A program made the translations under genes and the position numbers. Below, piece after piece: positions 56,972 to 64,000 of a stretch of DNA of 64,000 bases (within the stretch, counting starts at the first letter, position 1; each line of letters opens with the position of its first letter). The notes beneath the pieces are model-generated. The model was not told where the DNA came from. It did no database searches and worked only from the letters and a program-made list of their open reading frames with translations. This DNA is from Eopsaltria australis (lineage: Eukaryota; Chordata; Aves; Passeriformes; Petroicidae). The stretch is from NCBI GenBank assembly GCA_034509425.1, contig JAVTVJ010000076.1, positions 1,426,001 to 1,490,000 of the forward strand, written 5' to 3'.

Positions 56972-57250
56972 TCATAGGATCATACAATGGTTTGGGTTGG
57001 AAGGGACCTTGAAAGGCCATGGGCAGGGACACCTGCCAATGGACCAAGTTGCTCAGAGCCCCATCCAACCTGACCTTCAGTGTTTCCAGGGATGGGGCAA
57101 CCACCATCTCTCTGGAGAACCTGTGCCAGTGTCTCACCACCCTCCTTATAAAAAGCTCTTTCTTATATCTGATCCAAGTGGGCCCTCCTTCAGTTTGCAG
57201 GCATTAGCCCTGGAAGTGATTCTTGGTGGTGAAGGAGCGCTGGGAATGTG
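56972..57250 (-). mobile_element. CR1 LINE 3' fragment downstream of TMEM135
   Basis: It starts tcataggatcatacaatggt and continues gggttggaagggaccttgaa, gccatgggcagggacacctg, agagccccatccaacctgac, ctcaccaccctccttataaa. The last 50 bases (from about 57200) are weak. It lies just after the distal polyadenylation candidates. Confidence 0.92.
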
Positions 57251-60200
57251 ACTGAGCATTTAAATTTGTTGCAAAATAAAGTCTTAATGCAAGGTCAGTG
57301 AAGAGAGAACACCAGAGCAGTTCAACTGACAACTTCAGCTCTGCACTTCCGTGGGTAATTAGGTAATGTGAGTTGATGTTACTGTTCCTTTTTTAAACAG
57401 AGCAAACCACATCTCCAGATCTGGGGGAAGAGAAGAGCCGCACACCCTGAGCTCTGCCTGCCACGTGGCCGGACAGTTGGGCTATGTGTGGCTGAAATGG
57501 CAGTCCTTTCTGCCTCCTGATGTTGTGCTCATAGGATGGGTGTCTCTTTGATGATGCCAAATGTCTTGCAGAAGTTTATTTTGCATAGAGGAATTCGGGA
57601 GTAGGCTTGCTCAGGAGTTGGTGGGAAGTGGTGGGTCAGCCTGAAATGTCAGTTCTGCAGTAGAGGTTTGGGTGTCCTTAGGGAGTCTCCTCGGGGCAGC
57701 AGTGCTTGGCTCCCTGCAGGCATTTCAGGAGGCTGCTGCCTCATCCATGGCTCCCAGAAATAAGCATGGCCTATAGTGTAGTTATTCCTCCCTTCCTCAC
57801 CTCTGCTCATCCCAGTGTTGGGTCATTCCCATTTGTGAGTTTCCCTTTTTCCCAGGCCACTGTGCTTTTGCCTGTGTTTGAGGACATGGGAAAAGTTGTT
57901 TTCCAGATTCCTGGTGACATCCCAGGTAGAAGAGTCTGCTGTGGTCTGAGCCCAGCCTTATGCTCAAATTCAGAACAGCTTCTGTGCAGCTTCAATTTCC
58001 AACTGTCAGAGGAAAGTATTTCTCGACAAGTGGTCCTTGAGTGTGTGTGCACTGGCAAGGCACAAAAAGGTAGCAAGAAAATCAGTGATGATTATACTGA
58101 GCTTCTACTTTTTTGAGGATTTTTTTTTCCACAACTACATTTAACATGGCAGGGAGGGAGGGCCCAGGCTCTCTATGGCTCGACTTGATGAGAGGTCTTT
58201 ACCAAGCTATGTGATTCTACATCAGGGTTATGAGTCCTTGCTGTGGTGCAAAAGCACAGCACTAGGGGGATGTAGCAAAATGCAGTTCAGGTCAGCAAAG
58301 TCATTTTGGTGGCTGTAGCTTTGTGCCTAAATATTAGTCTGGAGGTTTCCATTTCCAGATTGGTTTTTCTCTCAGTGTGCAGGGAGAAGGTGTCTCAAGT
58401 CACCTCCTTTGACAAAACCAATCCATTTTCTCTCACACCTCTGAATATGAAACAGAAAAAATTGACACTTTTCCTTGACCTCAACAGTTTCATGGGTTTT
58501 CTTATTATTTAGATCCTGGATGTTTTCTTTATCCTGTAGATACATTAAGAGTAAGATTTAAGGGAATAATCTTCCCCCATATAAGAAGCCTAAAATTGCC
58601 ATTGTGGATATACTGGCAAAATCATCCAGTGCTCTCCCTTGCCCTTAGCCACACTGAACTGGGATCACTTCACTCAGGACACAGCACTCACCTTTTGCAG
58701 CTGATGGACTATGTCCTTCCATTTCCATCAAACAGGACACTTGCTTTACCAACATGCTACTTTGAATGTGGCAAATAGAAATGTGAATTACAGCCCACTT
58801 TGATCTCAAGGAATTTTTTTTCTCTGGCACAGGCCAGGGAGATTTCCACTTCCTAATTAAAATGGAGAACAGTCAGAGGAATTTTAAACATTCATGCCAA
58901 GGTTTTACCCAGGGTGGAAGAGTCTGGTTGGAAATCCAGGCAATCTTCTCATGCTGGTGGAATCCAGTCGATGTTTTTTTCCCCTCAGCTGCCACAACAG
59001 AGACATAAAAAGTGCTTGCCGTGGCTGTTGGAGCAGGAGTTGATGAGACTGTTCCCAGGCCTGCTTGAAGTTTACAGAAGACCTGTTCACACAGGGTCAG
59101 GAACAAAGGCGAGGCTTTTTTTCTGTATTTTCCTCGTATTTTAGAGTGAAAACCTACTTTCCCATTACAGGCAGTAAAAACTTGCAAGAAAGGGCAGATT
59201 GGGCTGGGAGGAACAGGTCCAGTGTGAGAGTCCCACCTTAAAGTGCTGCTGATTGCACTCCATTGATACAAACATAAAAAACCTAGTTCTGAAGAACCCA
59301 GATATTTTGGTTTGCTCTTTGTCTACTGGCTGTAAAACAAACGAAAAATAAAAGAAACATTCCCCCTCACCATGACACGTAACTCAACTGGGAAACTCCT
59401 TTCCTGTGACCATTTACACGAGTTGAAATGGTGACCAAAATGTCAGCTCTAACTATACCCAAAGGCTTAAAAAAAGCATTAGCTCATGTGGTGCAATCCT
59501 TAACCCATTGCCATATACCACCCTGTAGGTTTGAGACAGTATTATCAGTGCATAATGCTTACTTAGAGGAGCTGTGAGTAGCAGTCACTTGGACAAAAGT
59601 CATCTTTGAAGGCACATGGCCTTCAGAGATTTCCCAACTCATGTACCAGGGATGATGAAGAAATCCAGTTGGTTTCTGTAACAGCACAGCTTAATCCTCT
59701 TCAAGGTCACAGGGACAACAGGGAGCTGTCCTGGAAATCAACAGATGTCCTGTTCAGTCAGGTGCTCTGTCCCACAACTGTCAGTGAAGCACAAACTGCT
59801 GTGGGTCCCAAAAGCAAAGCAGTGTCGCTCATGCAGGGGATGTCAGGAAGTAAAATAGCTGGTATGTGCCCTGATAGCTCTACTTCATGCTTGCAGGCTT
59901 ACAAGGATCAAAAGACATCCCCTTTCATATGGATTTATCTGCATGGGACCAGCTTCATCTGCCCAGGGACAGCCTGCTGGAAGCCAGGCAGGAAACCAGT
60001 GGCCACAAGAACAAATTCAGGATTGTTAAGCCCAAGGCCACTCACCACCGCAGGCTTCCTCCAATGGCTTGAAGCCTGTTTCTCAAGTCACTAGTGGAGT
60101 CAGCCAGGGGCTGGGTGGATTAGAGCAGTCCCAGCAAAGGGGACTGAGCCAGACTGGCTGCTGCCGTCAGAGCCGTGCCCAGCGGCTCCCTGCGATGTAC

Positions 60201-61380
60201 AGCACACAGAACAAAGCTGCTCTGATGAAAAACCTCCCCTTTGATAGTGCCCTTCACATGCTGGCCTGCCTGGGAACTCAGCTCCGTGCAGTCTCCGATG
60301 GTCAGCTGCTTGTGAGCATGACCTCAGGCTTCATGTGTCTGGGAAAGAGAGGAAGCCTGGAAAACAGCCTTCGCAGTGCTCCTGTGGGAAGTTGAATGCT
60401 GAAGTCTCGCTCACCTCAGCTGGAGTTTCTGCTCACCTGTCTGTCCCCCTTCAGCCTCATGGTCCTCATTCAACCCCACAGTTACCTACAGCTGTTGAAG
60501 ATTATCTGCATCCCAGCTCCAGGCATGTAAACTCCAAAAATGATCCAAAGGGGCGAGCTCAGGCATTTTGCTCAGCTGGGAACAGCAGTGGTGGGGCTGC
60601 CCTTCTGAGCTGAGGATGTGTTTGGCTGTAACACTGCCTTTGATCTGTACACAGACAAGGATGTTGGGCAGGAATTACTGCTTGCTCCAGCAATCATAAT
60701 ACCACTCAGCATGGGATTAATTTTTGATTCCATGTGTTAGTTTTAAATTATTTTGCTGTAATAAGTTGGAGTGGGAGGAGAATATTCTCACAGAGATGAG
60801 AGTGAGTCCAAATAAAACAGTATGTGTAGCAATGCAAAATTATTTTCCTGGGAACCTGGGGGAGCTGAGGCCATGTTTTCAGACATTAGCTCAGATCCTT
60901 GGAACAAATCTTTCTTTGAGCTCTTCATTCTAAAGAGTTTTCTGTTTGATAAGGAACAAGTGAGCTTTTGCTTGCTGTGTTGGGCAGTGTTGCCCAAGAC
61001 TTGACAATAAAAGCACTTTATTCTGTCAAGTATAAGCAAGATTTTCGTCCCCTCCTGTACGCTCCCTCCTGCAGTATTTGAGAGCACAGACTAGGTTCCT
61101 AAGTGATTTAGGAGTATGTCTCCATTTTTGGAGGTTCAGCCTCAAATCATTATTTTCAAAATCCACGAGCTTCAGTTTAACTTGGCAGTAGCGTGCTCCT
61201 TTCATACGTGAAAACCTCCAAGGACCTTCTGTGCTGCCACTTCTGCTGCATGGATTTCCTCAGCTGTGATAATGCTGGGAAGCCTTCTGCCTCCCACATG
61301 ACAACAGGGGTGCAAGGGTCCCTTTGCCAGGGCCAGTCCTCTGGGGCAACCACTGGCCAGAGGGAACGAGGTCTGGCCCA
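57251..61380. other. Intergenic stretch, no gene recognised
   Basis: This is somewhat more GC-balanced than the intron side. It contains several chance-sized open frames, the longest 162 codons at 59606-60094. None has a family signature, and no splice-linked series was found. Conserved gene order known from mammals would place RAB38 further downstream, but no RAB38 exon is visible here. Confidence 0.6.
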
Positions 61381-61449
61381 TGTAAACTCCTGGACATGTC
61401 CCAGGACCTGTTGGCTCTGTCCTGGCCAACAAATGTCCAGGAGTTTACA
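61381..61449. repeat. Perfect 17-bp inverted repeat with nested inner stem
   Basis: Arms 61381-61397 (tgtaaactcctggacat) and 61433-61449 are exact reverse complements. Within the 35-base spacer a second exact 7-bp pair (ccaggac 61401-61407 with gtcctgg 61419-61425) can extend the stem. The whole 69-base unit sits about 70 bases before a CR1 fragment. Confidence 0.88.
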
Positions 61450-61519
61450 AACAAATTAAGCCTGAGCGCACACCTTTTCTGTCCCAGCAACATCCCCTCA
61501 TTTCAGAGGTATTGATGCA

Positions 61520-62211
61520 TGGCTGGAAAGGTGCCCGTTGGAAAAGGCCCTGGGGTGCTGGTCAACAGCAGCTGAACATGATCCATGGTGTGTCCAGTTA
61601 CCCAAGAAGGCCAGTGACATCCTGGCCTGTACCAGCAATGGTGTGGCCAGCAGGACCAGGGCAGTGACTCTCCTCTGGTGTACTGGGCACTGGTGAGGCC
61701 ACACCTCAAATCCTGTGTTCAGTTCTGGGCCCTCACTTAATGAAGGACATTGAGGGGCTGGAGCGTGTCCAGAGAAGGGCAACAGAGCTGGGGAAGGGTC
61801 TGGAGCACAAGTGCTGTGAGGAGCAGCTGAGGGAGCTGGGGGTGTTTAGCCTGAAGAAAAGGAGGCCCAGGAGAACCTTCTCATTTTCTTCAACTGCCTG
61901 AAAGGAGGCTGTAGCCAGGTGGGGGTCAGTCTCTTCTCACAAGTAACAAGAAGGGCTGTCCTCAAGTTATACCAGGGGAGGTTTAGATTGGATATTAGTA
62001 AAAATTTCTTCACCAAAAGTGTGGTCAAGCATTGGAAGAGGCTGCCCAAGAAAGTGGTGGAACGAATCACTGTGCCTGGAAGTGTTCAGAAAGCATGTTG
62101 GTGTGTTGCTTAGGGGCATGGTTTAGTGGTGAACCTGGCAGTGCTGTGTCAGCTGTCAGACTCGATGATCCTGGTGGTGTTTTCCAACCTTAATGATGAC
62201 ATGATTCCGTG
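61520..62211 (+). mobile_element. CR1 LINE 3' fragment, longest plus-strand copy
   Basis: The plus strand gives broken ORF2 C-terminal pieces (LEKALGCWSTAAEHDP, CSQVGVSLFSQVTRR, LDISKNFFTKSVVKHWKRLP, VPGSVQKAC). It follows the CR1 order through aggtttagattggatattag and ctgtgcctggaagtgttcag, and ends at a degenerate tail ttccaaccttaatgatgaca. It belongs to the same style as 47573-48056. Stops and frameshifts make it inactive. Confidence 0.92.
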
Positions 62212-64000
62212 GGGAGGGACCTGGCTTCCCACACCTCCAGCACTGCTGGAGGGCTGCTGCTTCACAGAGCAGAGAGCAGTGGGAGGAAAGGCACGGCAAC
62301 CTTAGCCAGGGGATTGGCAATGATTTCATTGTGATTTACGCTTGTCAAGGCAAGGCTTTGTGCCTTTGTTTTCACAGGAAGTTTCTGCTTCCCAGTTGTC
62401 GCTTACTGCTGTTAAAAGGGAGGAAAGTGACTCATGGAGTTTCCTATTGGCCTGAGGAGATATGCAGGGAAATTACTTACTAGGGACTCTGCCCAGACAG
62501 CCCAGCGCCTGGCAGTGAGGGAGACATCAGGCAAAGAGCTCTCAGATTCATTATCGTGGCTGCAAATTAATTGCCTGAACCAGTAATGCACATAAACACA
62601 TTTCTCCTGTGGGCAATCATTGTGGGAGGGAGCGGTGCTGCTTTGCCAAGGGCCGGGGTCAGACGGGGTGATCTGCATTTTATAGCTTTAACCTCCATCA
62701 TTTACTGCACGGACAAAGCAGGAGAGGAAACCAGAGATGGATGTGCCTGTTTCCTCTCACTTCCCCCTTGGTCCAATCCCTGGAAATCACTGTGAATTCA
62801 CTAGGAAGTGCGCAGACTTACATGTGTTTTGCCAACAGGCCCGTGCTGTCTGTGGTCCCCACTGCACCCCTGTAAGAAAACAGCAAAGTCTGACACTGCA
62901 CTCAGGTTCAGGGCAGAGCAGCCAGCGTGTGCCAGGCAGGACCATCCCCAGGGGCTGCTCTGGTGGGTGCCTGGGAGCAGGAGGTGCATCTCTGTCCTCC
63001 CTCCTGGCCAGAGAAGACCTTCCGGGGGTTGATACTGAGGTCACAGGTGCATCCTACACCACAGAAGCAACATTTTCATGTTCCAGGGGGAAAACCTTGC
63101 TGAGAGAACGCACTCTGCTCTCATCAACATCCTTTTACTGCTTTGTTAAACAAAATACCTTTTTCTGTCTTTGAAGTCAAGAAATGAAGGAGGAAAAAGA
63201 GTAACTACCATGTGAGAGAGAGCAGCCCCTCGTGACATATATGAAATTTCTGAAAAGCTATCTGTGCCGAACTCCACAGGGAAGACAGTACATTTTGTGC
63301 CAACAAAACCATGAGGCAGTAAAAATTGTGTGAGGAAGAGGGAGGAGAGGAGAGGAGAGGAGAGGAGAGGAGAGGAGAGGAGAGGAGAGGAGAGGAGAGG
63401 AGAGGAGAGGAGAGGAGAGTCCAACTGCATGTTGCTTGTAGGCATTTACCCTTTCTAATGTCTCTTTTGAACTGGCTGAAGTTCTTGTGCAGAGACACAT
63501 GAAGCTGATGAAATGCTGCTCCCCAGGTTTAATTTTAGTATGCCCAATAAGTTCTGACAGTGTATAAAAAAGTGGATCACTTTTAAGGGGTAGGCAGTGA
63601 GTGTGGGACCAAGCAGCTCTGCTCCTGCAGGAGAGATGGCGACATCAGCACATGAATATGGCACCTTTTCAGCAGATCAGGGGACCTTATCAGATCAGTC
63701 TGCAGATTCCTACTCTCCTGCCATTCCTGTGTCTGAGAAATTGCCCCTTTTTAGAGGAAAACACTCGTCTCTCATCCAGAGCCTTTGGGAGTTCACCCAT
63801 CAAACCTGTAACATGCCTGCAACATGCCATGGGGTTTGTCCTCTGCTCTCATCTCCTTTTAACCATTTCAAAGAACTGAAGGAAATACCATTTCTTATTA
63901 CAGATGCAGTTGCTTGTACTCTCCAGCCACACAGCCCTTGCCTACGTGACTGTCATGAACACTCAGATCCAGCCCTGGCTCCTGCTTGGGCTTCCCCCGT
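62212..64000. other. Intergenic stretch to window end, no gene recognised
   Basis: Apart from the AGAGG microsatellite, nothing recognisable is present. Several short open frames overlap on both strands at 62737-63174 in GC-richer sequence and carry no motif. Confidence 0.6.
63346..63419. repeat. AGAGG pentanucleotide microsatellite
   Basis: Fourteen perfect AGAGG units (63346-63415) plus agag give a 74-base pure purine strand, preceded by an imperfect purine stretch from about 63331. The opposite-strand frames are pure CTCTC translations and are not genes. Confidence 0.96.

Noticed and set aside
57706..58116. 136-codon plus-strand open frame
   Set aside because: No recognisable family and no splice partner. 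The composition fits noncoding sequence.
58170..58222. Possible CR1 tail (cgacttgatgagaggtcttt...gtgattctac)
   Set aside because: It is only about 50 degenerate bases with no supporting upstream CR1 text, so too weak to annotate.
59606..60094. 162-codon plus-strand open frame
   Set aside because: No domain, signal or known motif is visible. Overlapping open frames occur in all directions in this GC-richer stretch, so chance is more likely.
63146..63500. Minus-strand open frames with Ser-Pro-Leu-Leu repeats
   Set aside because: They are translations of the AGAGG microsatellite and not genes.

Overview
The window reads as nuclear DNA from a bird. It is AT-rich and almost free of long open reading frames. 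It is seeded with many decayed CR1 LINE fragments, recognised by tails such as 'ccattctatgattctatg' and by the consensus-like text 'tggaagggaccttaaagaccatc' on the opposite strand. It also holds one solo LTR of a type common in avian endogenous retrovirus families. I cannot name the species.

The one gene I can support is the 3' half of TMEM135 (transmembrane protein 135), on the plus strand. Nine coding exons run from 38781 to the stop codon at 54653-54655. Every junction is GT-AG and every phase joins correctly. They total 868 nt and give 288 residues plus stop, matching from memory roughly residues 171-458 of the 458-residue human protein. The promoter, start codon and first exons are not in the window and should lie upstream.

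Layout. 1-38780: most likely a large TMEM135 intron, with CR1 fragments (7149-8545, 10770-11085, 21168-21773, 26738-27770, 29851-30347, 32157-32236, 35234-35435), a solo LTR (32241-32813), small hairpins, short tandem duplications and an AT microsatellite. 38781-54655: the nine exons with introns of about 0.7 to 3.9 kb, four of them or their flanks carrying CR1 pieces close to splice sites. 54656 to about 56.9 kb: the probable 3' UTR, with several AATAAA hexamers. About 57 kb to the end: apparently intergenic, with two CR1 copies, a long imperfect hairpin (61381-61449) and a perfect AGAGG pentamer run (63346-63419).

No second gene, RNA gene, CRISPR array or intact mobile element could be supported. 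I found no convincing new biological system. The best items for follow-up are the long hairpin at 9455-9531, the nested hairpin at 61381-61449, the internally deleted CR1 copies, and the short cysteine-rich exon of TMEM135.
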